A stretch of 64,000 bases of DNA, taken from the NCBI GenBank assembly GCA_963846635.1, contig CAWJXM010000004.1:160251-224250 (forward strand). Reading direction: 5' to 3'. Of the stretch, positions 26,995 to 34,538 are shown piece after piece (the stretch's first letter is position 1; each line of letters begins with the position of its first letter). The translations under genes and the position numbers were made by a program. The notes beneath the pieces are model-generated. The model made no database searches. It had not been told where the DNA came from and saw only the letters and a program-made list of their open reading frames with translations. Source of the DNA: AP-15 sp963846635. GTDB lineage: Bacteria; Pseudomonadota; Alphaproteobacteria; ATCC43930; CGMCC-115725.

Positions 26995-27174
26995 TACTAC
27001 AGCTGGGGTTCATTCTCAGGTTTCCATACTGCAAAGATAGAAAGCTTTTGGTCGAGGACCAGGTGTTCCGAGCGAAGTTGACGGCACGCGGTGGATCAGT
27101 GAAGTTAAAAATTTGGCTCCGATGATCGCAATGGTGCGGAGCGGCTCGATCTATTCGGAACTCCAGCTGTAGTA
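26995..27174. mobile_element. MITE-like element with CTAA target duplication
   Basis: A 180-bp segment with terminal inverted repeats: TACTACAGCTGGGGTT at 26995-27010 and its imperfect complement AACTCCAGCTGTAGTA at 27159-27174 (15 of 16 match). It is flanked on both sides by CTAA (26991-26994 and 27175-27178). The CTAA fits the YTAR-type 4-bp duplication made by IS701-family elements, and the tips resemble those of the full IS701-type element at 60458-61915. No transposase is encoded, so it would need to be moved in trans. Confidence 0.7.
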
Positions 27175-27178
27175 CTAA

Positions 27179-27324
27179 GCCGCCCAATCCACCTGAGCCG
27201 CCTCCAGATCGAGCTTATCGTAAAGCTGAACAGCTAGTTTTCATATTTACAGAACCTTGTTGACCAATCGTATCGACACCAAGTAAGCAGGTTCACTGAA
27301 ACTGGAGTTTGGCCGAGGGACCGC
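27179..27324. other. AT-richer region upstream of the DUF4065 gene
   Basis: About 150 bases, visibly richer in A and T than the flanking core genes, presumably carrying the promoter of the antitoxin-like gene. No unambiguous promoter could be assigned. Confidence 0.4.
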
Positions 27325-27822
27325 ATGCCCCGACCATATCGACCGCTTGCGATAGCCAATTCCTTCATAACCTCTTTTGGTTATGTGGATGGTATTGACC
27401 ATATGAAATTACAAAAGCTCGTGTACCTCGCGCATGGGTGGTGGTTAGCGTACCATGATACAGCCATAGTAAACGAAGCTCCACAAGTGTGGCGCTATGG
27501 GCCAGTATTTTCTAGCATGTATCGTGCCCTAAAAGGATTTGGCGATCATCCAATTCGTCTTCCGCAGCGGGATATTCTTAATGAAAGTCCTCCAAATATC
27601 GATGATGATGACGAAGAAGCGTTCGCGTTAGTTGATTGGGCTGGGCTCGATATGGAGGTTTCTCCGGGGTTCGACTGTCGGATTTGACGCATGCGACAGG
27701 CACTCCTTGGCGTACCATAGCGGAAGATCGCAAATATCGAGTGCCGCCAATTCCCCATCCCAGATGATCTTATTAAGGACTATTTCCGAGAGGTAGAGCC
27801 CAAACGGCTCCAAGAGCTTTGA
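27325..27822 (+). CDS. Panacea/DUF4065 (SocA-like) antitoxin, two compensating frame breaks
   Basis: Panacea-domain protein, a family known both as SocA-type protease adaptor/antitoxin and as the antitoxin half of PanAT toxin-antitoxin pairs. Family hallmarks are MKLQKLVYLAHGWWLAYH at about residue 32 and EAPQVWRYGPVFSSMY with ALKGFGDHPI. The uninterrupted frame ends early at 27687. Adding one base near 27641 gives WARYGGFSGVRLSDLTH and GTPWRTIAEDRKYRVP, and dropping one in the CCCC at 27753-27756 returns to the first frame (PDDLIKDYFREVEPKR, stop at 27820-27822). The full product would be 165 residues. Base composition is lower in GC than neighbouring genes. Confidence 0.75.
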
Positions 27823-27825
27823 GTT

Positions 27826-28182
27826 GTGTCCGGTGAGCCGCCGGGGAATCCGCCTCCCTATATAGCCGGCGAAGAGCCTCTCTCGCCCAATCCGACCGGC
27901 GAGGATGAGCGCCAAAATATCTTTAAATCGGAGCAGGAGAAGCAAAGAGAATTATTAGTTAACCGTTCTCTTGCGCAAGACATAAACGAGAGAAAGCGAT
28001 ATGCGCGCCGCTCTTATAAGATTACCAGAATTTGGGTATGGTTCTTGATTGTGATGAGCCTTCTGCAATTAGCAACCAGAGTTTGGCGGGGCCGAGGCTT
28101 AGAAGCATCTGAATTTATCGCAGTAATAACGACAACGACGGGATCGGTATTCGGCTTTTGGTGGCTTGTGGGACGATACTGA
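27826..28182 (+). CDS. Small two-helix membrane protein, candidate PanAT toxin
   Basis: 118 residues starting at GTG 27826, three bases after the antitoxin-like stop. Residues 1-70 are hydrophilic with a charged, helical section (DERQNIFKSEQEKQRELL...INERKRYARRSY); two membrane segments follow (about 73-92 and 98-117). Small membrane proteins are among the toxin types found paired with Panacea antitoxins, and the tight spacing suggests co-translation. There is no recognised domain, so the toxin role is an inference from position and topology. The codon use is AT-richer than in the core genes. Confidence 0.55.
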   Translation: MSGEPPGNPPPYIAGEEPLSPNPTGEDERQNIFKSEQEKQRELLVNRSLAQDINERKRYARRSYKITRIWVWFLIVMSLLQLATRVWRGRGLEASEFIAVITTTTGSVFGFWWLVGRY

Positions 28183-28189
28183 GCATCCA

Positions 28190-28740
28190 TCAGTTTAGTA
28201 GGCACTCCCATAGCTTCGGGAGTGGGAGGCATTCGAGGAGGAGTTTGATGGCGCGCCGGAGGCCCCGCGTGAACCAGGAGAGCCTTCCGCGGGCGCGTTT
28301 GGCAGGCTGACGATCCGGTCGTTTTTTTCGGCCGGGATTGGGTGCCGGGATTGGGTGGTTGGCTTGATCCCCCATGTCGGTCGAGACCGCCCAATAGAGG
28401 GCCAAGGACATGACCAGGATCAGCCCTTCGACAAGCTCAGGAGGCGAGACGACGGTCGGGATAGCGCAGATGGGTCTGTTCGAGGCCGACCCCCCGCGAT
28501 TTGAAGTCAGAAACCATGGGCGCGATGCCCCAGCGCGCGGTGTACCCCAGGGTGGTGAGATATCCCGGCTTGGCCGACATGGCGATGATCCAGGGCTCGG
28601 CGTGTCCGGGATCGCGAATGATGCCGATGTTGGTGGTGACACGCTTGCCGGTGAGGGCGACAGCCTCGAAATAATGGCAGCCGGGCTTCTGCCCAGACGA
28701 CGATCCCGTTCACCTGGGCCACGGCGCGATCCCACCTCAG
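28190..28740 (-). pseudogene. Decayed IS4-type transposase, C-terminal part
   Basis: Fragments of a DDE transposase C-terminus are visible in more than one minus-strand frame. Reading from the right: HYFEAVALTGKRVTTNIGI, IRDPGHAEPWIIAMSAKPG, ARWGIAPMVSDFKSRG, then after a frame change at a run of Gs GLEQTHLRYPDR, and after another change LILVMSLALYWAVSTD and a Pro/Arg-rich tail ending LPKLWECLLN. The RWGI-P-M-DFKSRGFGLE-THLRYPDR-L order is that of IS4-family transposases. The N-terminal two thirds are absent and frames are broken, so it is inactive. It adjoins the candidate toxin gene. Confidence 0.72.
28424..28441. repeat. Short REP-like repeat CCCTTCGACAAGCTCAGG
   Basis: An 18-base sequence of a type widely dispersed in alphaproteobacterial genomes. 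It interrupts the transposase remnant between the segments ending YPDR and beginning LILVM. Only one copy was noticed in this window. Confidence 0.5.
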
Positions 28741-28760
28741 AACGAACGCGAAATCGTTGC

Positions 28761-29137
28761 CTCATACCCGGTTTCAATTCGTCAACCCCATCATCGCGGG
28801 GAACTGATGGGTGGTGAGGGGACGATATCTTTTCCCCGGATCGCCGCCTCAAGACGCTATTCCAGTTGTCATTGATCCGCGTGAGCCTCTTCCTGCTCGA
28901 AGGCCCGGCTAGCTCCACGACTTGCCTTTGTGAACGCACCCCTTTGACGCTGGCCGCTCCTTCGGCTTCGGGCTGGCTTCGGCGGGGTGTTGAGTACCTG
29001 TTGTAGGCCGCGCTGGAACCGCTCAGCCATGCCGGGCTCATCTATTATCTCGGGATCGAGTTCAGGGCTGGCGTTGCCATTTCCGCGCGCGCCCTCTCGC
29101 GTGCTGGTTGCGGGGCTGAACCGGTAACCGGGTCATC
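28761..29137. other. Non-coding or degraded sequence
   Basis: About 375 bases without a supportable gene. It may include further decay of the transposase N-terminus, but no motif could be recognised. Confidence 0.4.
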
Positions 29138-29160
29138 AAAAAGGGCGGCCGAAGCCGCCC
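29138..29160 (-). terminator. Rho-independent terminator of the amidohydrolase gene
   Basis: On the minus strand GGGCGGC, a TTCG tetraloop, GCCGCCC and then five T residues. It lies about 50 bases after the amidohydrolase stop. Confidence 0.85.
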
Positions 29161-29212
29161 CTAGTCCACGTTAATTTGGGTTCCGCGGTTGTTGCCGCGT
29201 GTTCTGGTTTGA

Positions 29213-30361
29213 TCAGTTGATCAGCCCGTAGAATTTACCGGCATTCTCGCAGGTCATCTTGTAGGTCACTTCGGCCGGCAAATGGCTGAACTGGTCCTCG
29301 ATATACTTTTGCGATTCCGGCCACACCCCGTCGGGATGCGGATAATCCGAACCCCACATCAGGGTTTCGACACCCATCTCTTCGATCAGCTTGGTGCCAA
29401 CCCGATCGTACTGGAACGTCGCCCGACACTGGCGCCGCCAATATTCGCTCGGCAGCATTTTGAGCTTGAGGTCCTGGTATTGGTCCTGGAACTCGAAATC
29501 CATGCGGTCGATGACATACGGGATCCAGCCGATACCGCTCTCGCCAAAGACGACACGAATGTTCGGGAAGCGCTCGAACACCGCGGCACCCATCAAATCG
29601 GTCAGGATCGTCGCCAGGGTCATCTGGAACCGGCACAGCCCGCTATAGGTCATCCGCCGCGCGATCGTCGGCTCGAGCGACTTGCGCAGTTCCGGGTCGG
29701 TCGCCGGGAAAGTGTGGAAATGGAGCGGCAGCTGCGTTTCGTTGACGGCTTCCCACAGTGTATCCCACATCGGGTGCCACATTGGCGTCATATGCCACGA
29801 GCAGCTGAGCTCGACGCCCTTCATGCCGAGCTTGGCAACCCGGCGAACCTCGGCTGCCGCGGCATCGATATCGCTATAGGGCAGGCAAGCGAGACCGATC
29901 TCGCGATCGGGATGATAGCTGCAGAAATTGTGCATGAAGTCGTTGTAGATGCGCAGCATCTCGTTTGCCGCTTCGCGATCCTTCATCTTTCCGCAGGCGG
30001 CAAGAATGCCATAAATGACCTCGGCGTCGACGCCATCGCGATCAAGTTCCTTGACCCGCAGATGCGGATCGCCGGGCCGGCGGTGCCCCTTCTTGGTGTA
30101 ATCGTCATAGAGCCCGGCTTCGGCCATCTTGTCGACGCGTAATTGCTTGCCCGGAACGTACTCCGAGCCCACGGCGCCGACACCGCCCGGCTTGCCGAAA
30201 TCGGCGCCGTTATTGTCGACCCAGCGCTCGGTGCCGTCCGGCTGCTTGGCGACATAGGGCATCTGGTCTCTGAGCTTGCTCGACGCGTTCGAGGTGAACA
30301 GATCAGGCGGCAACCAGATCATATCGAGATGGCAATCGGCCGATATTCGCCGGTACTGCAT
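29213..30361 (-). CDS. Amidohydrolase-2 family protein
   Basis: TIM-barrel metal-dependent hydrolase or decarboxylase of the amidohydrolase 2 family (relatives include ACMSD-type decarboxylases). Motifs are RRISADCHLD at the N-terminus, VKELDRDGVDAEVIYG, NDFMHNFCSYHPDREIGLA, the HFHTFPATD strand, FGESGIGWIPYVIDRMD and the C-terminal MWGSDYPHPDGVWPES, where the Asp is the expected catalytic metal ligand. Length 382 residues. It is followed by a strong terminator and appears monocistronic. The reaction and substrate cannot be told from the sequence. Confidence 0.82.
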   Translation of the reverse strand: MQYRRISADCHLDMIWLPPDLFTSNASSKLRDQMPYVAKQPDGTERWVDNNGADFGKPGGVGAVGSEYVPGKQLRVDKMAEAGLYDDYTKKGHRRPGDPHLRVKELDRDGVDAEVIYGILAACGKMKDREAANEMLRIYNDFMHNFCSYHPDREIGLACLPYSDIDAAAAEVRRVAKLGMKGVELSCSWHMTPMWHPMWDTLWEAVNETQLPLHFHTFPATDPELRKSLEPTIARRMTYSGLCRFQMTLATILTDLMGAAVFERFPNIRVVFGESGIGWIPYVIDRMDFEFQDQYQDLKLKMLPSEYWRRQCRATFQYDRVGTKLIEEMGVETLMWGSDYPHPDGVWPESQKYIEDQFSHLPAEVTYKMTCENAGKFYGLIN

Positions 30362-30588
30362 AACGCGAACCTCCAGTCAGGTTGGACCCGGGTGACGGAA
30401 ACACAATGACCCGAGAAACTTTAGGGTCGTTTTCAACCGGCGACCTAGGCCCTTCTGCGCAGAGCTACGATGCAGCGCTGTCAACCCTATTTGCCGGCCT
30501 CGATCGTGCAATGCGCCGTTTCGGATTTGCTGTAAATCGAGTAGGTTAGCGACATCTTTTATCGCCATCACCGCGAGGGAAAAGGGGA
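30362..30588. other. Divergent intergenic region, amidohydrolase/manC
   Basis: About 230 bases separating two divergently transcribed genes, so it should hold both promoters. No gene or clear operator was seen. Confidence 0.4.
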
Positions 30589-32010
30589 ATGGGCATGCTT
30601 TATCCGGTCATATTGTCCGGCGGGTCGGGCACGCGCTTGTGGCCGATGTCACGCACGCTCTATCCCAAGCAATTGCTGCGGCTACTAGGGGAGGACAGCT
30701 TGCTGCAGCAGACGGTCCGCCGGGTCGCCGATGCCAGCCGATTTGCCCGGCCGCTGCTCGTGGCCAATGAGGAGCACCGGTTCATCGTGGCCGAACAGCT
30801 GCGCGAGATCAGGGCGCCGTCACAGGCGCTGTTACTCGAACCGGTCGGCCGCAACACCGCGCCGGCGGCGTGTGTGGCGGCAATGATGCTGGCCGAGAGC
30901 GAACCCGATGCGCTGATGCTGCTGCTGCCTTCCGATCACATTATCGCTGACGAAGCGGCCTTTGCCGAAGCGGTCGAGCGGGCCGCCGCCGCTGCTCGCG
31001 CCGGGGCGCTGGTAACCTTTGGGATTACTCCGGAACGTCCGGAAACAGGCTATGGCTATATCCGCCGCGGCGCGCCGGTTGACGGCATCGCCGGTGTTTT
31101 CCGCGTTGCCGAATTCGTCGAAAAGCCAGGCTCGGTCTTGGCCGAACACTTTGTCGCTTCCGGCGAGCACTTCTGGAACGGCGGCATGTTTTTGTTCCCG
31201 GTGGCGCTGTTTCTCGACGAACTCGAGCGGATACGGCCCGACATTGTCGACGCGTGCCGCCAGGCGTTAGCCGCGGCACGCCGCGACGACGACTTTATCC
31301 GTCTCGACAGGGCAGCGTTTGAAGCCTGCCCAGCCAACTCGATCGATTACGCGGTCATGGAGCATACCTCGCGAGCGGCGGTGGTGCCGGTCGGCATGGG
31401 CTGGAGCGATATCGGATCGTGGGACGCGCTGTGGGAGATGACCGATAAGGACGCGGCCGGCAATGCGCTGATCGGCAATGTCGTCGCCGAGGACGCGCGC
31501 AATTGCTATTTGCGGTCGGAGACAGGGCTTGTCGCCGCGATCGGGATCGAGGATCTCGTCGTTGTCGCCACCGCTGATGCGGTCATGCTGGCGCCGCGCA
31601 ACCGCTCGCAGGAGGTGCGCCGGCTCGTGGCGCGGCTCGCCACGGAGGGTCGCGAGGAGGCCGATGCCCTTCCGACCGTGCATCGCCCGTGGGGTACATA
31701 TCGCTCGCTGCACAACGGGCATCGGGTGCAAGTCAAGCACATCACGGTCAAACCCGGCGGACAGCTGTCATTGCAGATGCATCATCATCGCGCCGAACAT
31801 TGGATCGTCGTCCAGGGCACCGCGCGCATACGCCGCGGCGACGAGGAAATGATGCTGACCGAAGACCAGTCGACTTATATCCCGCTCGGCACGATGCACC
31901 GGCTCGAGAACCCGGGCAAAATCCCCCTCCACCTGATCGAGGTACAGTCCGGCAGCTATCTCGGCGAGGACGACATCGTTCGCTTCGAAGACAGCTACGG
32001 CCGCAGCTAG
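30589..32010 (+). CDS. manC: Mannose-1-phosphate guanylyltransferase / mannose-6-phosphate isomerase
   Basis: Makes GDP-mannose from mannose 1-phosphate and GTP, and probably also interconverts mannose and fructose 6-phosphates. The N-terminal nucleotidyltransferase has ILSGGSGTRLWPMSR and YPKQLLRLLG, with VEKPGSVLAEHF and WNGGMFLF in the middle. The C-terminal cupin (about residues 355-470) has RPWGTYRSLHNG, VKHITVKPGGQLSLQMHHHR and AEHWIVVQGTA. Length 473 residues, typical of the bifunctional AlgA/XanB/ManC type. GDP-mannose would feed surface polysaccharide synthesis, which fits the glycan-decoration genes starting 2.5 kb downstream. Confidence 0.93.
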   Translation: MGMLYPVILSGGSGTRLWPMSRTLYPKQLLRLLGEDSLLQQTVRRVADASRFARPLLVANEEHRFIVAEQLREIRAPSQALLLEPVGRNTAPAACVAAMMLAESEPDALMLLLPSDHIIADEAAFAEAVERAAAAARAGALVTFGITPERPETGYGYIRRGAPVDGIAGVFRVAEFVEKPGSVLAEHFVASGEHFWNGGMFLFPVALFLDELERIRPDIVDACRQALAAARRDDDFIRLDRAAFEACPANSIDYAVMEHTSRAAVVPVGMGWSDIGSWDALWEMTDKDAAGNALIGNVVAEDARNCYLRSETGLVAAIGIEDLVVVATADAVMLAPRNRSQEVRRLVARLATEGREEADALPTVHRPWGTYRSLHNGHRVQVKHITVKPGGQLSLQMHHHRAEHWIVVQGTARIRRGDEEMMLTEDQSTYIPLGTMHRLENPGKIPLHLIEVQSGSYLGEDDIVRFEDSYGRS

Positions 32011-32079
32011 CATTTGATCGGGCGGGAGCAGCCGATGTAGCCCTGCGCCGGCCGCTCCCGGTCCACTCGCGGCGAGAGG

Positions 32080-32964
32080 TTAGCCTTTCGCGACCTCGTG
32101 CTGGGCGAGATGTTCGAGCACGCGAACGAGCCCCGAATGATCCCAACCTTTGCCGCCGAGGGCGGCGGCTGCGTTAAACAATTCCTGCGTCGTCGCGGTG
32201 TTGGGCAATGACAGGCTCAGGGTGCGGGCGCCCTGCAGCGCGAGGTTCAGATCTTTCTGATGCAATTCGATGCGGAAACCCGGCTCGAAGCTGCGCTTGA
32301 TCATGCGCTCGCCATGGACTTCCAGAATGCGCGACGATGCGAAACCGCCCATCAGCGCCTGTCGCACCTTGGCTGGGTCGGCCCCGGCGCGTGACGCGAA
32401 CAGCAATGCCTCGCCGACCGCCTCGATCGTCAATGCGACGATGATCTGGTTCGCGACCTTGGTGGTCTGACCATCGCCGTTGCCGCCGACGAGGGTGATG
32501 TTCTTGCCCATCAATTCGAAGATCGGCTTGACCTTGGCGAAGGCGTCTTCCGGGCCGCCAACCATGATCGTCAACGACGCCGCGCGCGCGCCGACCTCGC
32601 CGCCTGAGACCGGCGCGTCGAGATATTGGCAGCCCTTCTCGTTGATTGCCGCGGCGAATTCCTTTGTTTCGAGCGGCGAGATCGAGCTCATATCGACGAC
32701 GATCTTTCCCGGTGACAGCCCCTCGGCCACGCCGCCCGGATCGAACAGCACGCTCTTCACGTCGGGAGTATCGGGCACCATCAGGATGACGATCTCGGAA
32801 CGCTCGGCGATTTCCTTTATCGTGTCGCATACCGTGGCGCCCGCTTCGCGTACCTCTGCCGGCAGCCGGCGTTTGCCAAAGACGAACAGCTCGTGCCCGC
32901 CCTTGATCAGGTTGAGGGCCATGGGATGGCCCATGATGCCGAGCCCGATGAAGCCGATTTTCAT
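32080..32964 (-). CDS. 2-hydroxy-3-oxopropionate reductase (GlxR/GarR family)
   Basis: NAD(P)H-dependent beta-hydroxyacid dehydrogenase, likely reducing tartronate semialdehyde to D-glycerate. The N-terminal dinucleotide fold opens IGFIGLGIMGHPMALNL. The substrate-binding DAPVSGGEVGARAASLTIMVGG and the catalytic-Lys GDGQTTKVANQIIV motif are present, followed by the C-terminal HQKDLNLALQGAR. Length 294 residues, standard. It is convergent with manC and has no linked glyoxylate carboligase here, so the exact substrate within the family is less certain than the fold. Confidence 0.85.
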   Translation of the reverse strand: MKIGFIGLGIMGHPMALNLIKGGHELFVFGKRRLPAEVREAGATVCDTIKEIAERSEIVILMVPDTPDVKSVLFDPGGVAEGLSPGKIVVDMSSISPLETKEFAAAINEKGCQYLDAPVSGGEVGARAASLTIMVGGPEDAFAKVKPIFELMGKNITLVGGNGDGQTTKVANQIIVALTIEAVGEALLFASRAGADPAKVRQALMGGFASSRILEVHGERMIKRSFEPGFRIELHQKDLNLALQGARTLSLSLPNTATTQELFNAAAALGGKGWDHSGLVRVLEHLAQHEVAKG

Positions 32965-33050
32965 ATGACCGCTCCAATACTGTCTCTGTGTGGCGTTGCC
33001 GGCACAGTGCTACAATTGCCGGCGGAGCCTCAAGCCGCACAAAGGGAATA

Positions 33051-33932
33051 ATGCGGTTCTGGTTAATCCTTTTGCTGATGTTGGTGGCTGTCCCGGCTGC
33101 CGACGCGCAGCGGATAGCGGGCCCCGTTGGCGCGCCGGAGGGGATCTGGCGCACCCAGACTATTTGGATCCCGCTCGGCATTTCCGGGTACAGATTCCTG
33201 TTGTATGGGCGGGTGTGTCGACCACTCGGCGAGGCCCCGGCGCGGGTGGTGGTAATCGCGCACGGCTCCCCGCCGTCAGCTGACCAAAGGCCACGAATGA
33301 ACCCAGTTTCGTGCGATAGCGAGGCGGCGCAGTGGTTCCTGAAGCGCGGCTTTGTCGTCATTTCGGCGATGCGCCGCGGCTACGGAGCGACCGGAGGCTC
33401 TTGGGCCGAGGGTTTCGATTCCTGCGGCGAGGCCGATTATGTTCGCGCGGGGCTCGAAACCGCGCGGGACTTGGCCGCGACCATCGATTATGCAGCCACG
33501 CTGCCTTATGCACGGCCGCAAGGGGTCGTGGTGGTCGGACAATCTGCCGGAGGCTGGGGGGTGATTGCCTACAATGCCGTGCCGCACCCACGGGTGACCG
33601 CTTTTATCAATATGGCCGGCGGCCGCGGCGGACATTATGGGCATAGGCCGAACAACAATTGCCGTCCGGATCTGTTGGCGGCAGCTGCTGGACGGCTGGC
33701 GCGCACCGCGACGACGCGGATGCTGTGGATCTATACGCAGAACGACAGCTTCTTCGCGCCCCAGATCGTAACCACCCTTTACACCGCCTATACCAGTAAT
33801 GGTGGCAAGGCCGAGCTTTACCAGCTCCCGGCTTTTGGCAGCGACGGCCACCGGCTGTTTTTCGGGGCGGGCGGCTCTGTGATTTGGGGACCGCTCGTCG
33901 AGCGGTATCTCGCGGCCCAACCGACGCAATAG
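33051..33932 (+). CDS. Exported alpha/beta hydrolase
   Basis: Predicted periplasmic or secreted serine hydrolase of the dienelactone-hydrolase-like group. A signal peptide of about 20 residues ends ADAQ. The oxyanion region VVVIAHGSPPSADQ, the nucleophile elbow VVGQSAGGWGV and the late His in SDGHRLFFG form a plausible Ser-(Asp)-His triad; an Asp lies in YTQNDSFF. Cysteines (VCRPL, SCDSEA, DSCGEA, NCRPDL) may form disulfides, as in an exported protein. Length 293 residues. Start ATG 33051 was chosen because it begins the signal peptide. Confidence 0.75.
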   Translation: MRFWLILLLMLVAVPAADAQRIAGPVGAPEGIWRTQTIWIPLGISGYRFLLYGRVCRPLGEAPARVVVIAHGSPPSADQRPRMNPVSCDSEAAQWFLKRGFVVISAMRRGYGATGGSWAEGFDSCGEADYVRAGLETARDLAATIDYAATLPYARPQGVVVVGQSAGGWGVIAYNAVPHPRVTAFINMAGGRGGHYGHRPNNNCRPDLLAAAAGRLARTATTRMLWIYTQNDSFFAPQIVTTLYTAYTSNGGKAELYQLPAFGSDGHRLFFGAGGSVIWGPLVERYLAAQPTQ

Positions 33933-34064
33933 GCGATTAACAATCTTCTACTAATTGCGGGGCAGCCCGGCGCGTTTCACGAAGGGGACCCAGCCTCGGG
34001 CAGCATCGCAGGGGAAACCGTCCCGCGCACGGATATGCTACGATTAGGGTCATAGGATGAGGAT

Positions 34065-34514
34065 TTGGCGGTGGGCCAAAACGCGGTCGATTACGAACAA
34101 GATTTCTACGCCTGGACTGTCGAGCAGGGACGCCTGCTGCGCGCCGGCGAATTATCCGCGATCGACGCCGTCAATCTCGCCGAGGAGATTGAGAGCATGG
34201 GGCGCCGCGACCGGCGGGAGTTGGAAAGCCGATTGACCGTCCTCCTCACACACCTGTTGAAATGGCAAATGCAGCCTGATCAGAGATCAAGGAGTTGGTC
34301 GGCGACCATGCGCGAGCAGCGTCGGCAAATCGAAAAGCTGTTGCGAGAGTCACCGAGCCTTCGTCCATTCGGCGCCCACGTGCTCGCGCAAGCCTACCGT
34401 GAGGCGTGTGAAGATGCCGCCGATGAGACCGGGCTGCCGGAAAGCGGGTTTCTCGCAAAATGCCCGTTCACCCTCGACGAAGTACTTTCGCGCTCGTTCC
34501 TGCCGCAGCCGTAG
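34065..34514 (+). CDS. DUF29 domain protein
   Basis: 149-residue cytosolic protein of the DUF29 family, common in cyanobacteria and proteobacteria, function unknown. The family pattern is clear: YEQDFYAWTVEQGRLLRAGE, AVNLAEEIESMGRRDRREL, then LTVLLTHLLKWQMQP and a C-terminal AYREACEDAADETGL with CPFTLDEVL. It starts with TTG at 34065 or GTG at 34071. It lies 24 bases before the MBOAT gene on the same strand, although DUF29 proteins are usually not linked to acyltransferases. Confidence 0.8.
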   Translation: MAVGQNAVDYEQDFYAWTVEQGRLLRAGELSAIDAVNLAEEIESMGRRDRRELESRLTVLLTHLLKWQMQPDQRSRSWSATMREQRRQIEKLLRESPSLRPFGAHVLAQAYREACEDAADETGLPESGFLAKCPFTLDEVLSRSFLPQP

Positions 34515-34538
34515 TCGTAGTCTGGTGGGACTGGTCGA

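Noticed and set aside
26720..27187. 155-residue minus-strand frame over the MITE
   Set aside because: It crosses the MITE and its target duplication; no similarity or plausible start.
28190..29041. Single 283-residue minus-strand gene
   Set aside because: Transposase similarity switches frame twice within it and its N-terminal half is meaningless Ser/Pro/Arg sequence; annotated as a relic instead.
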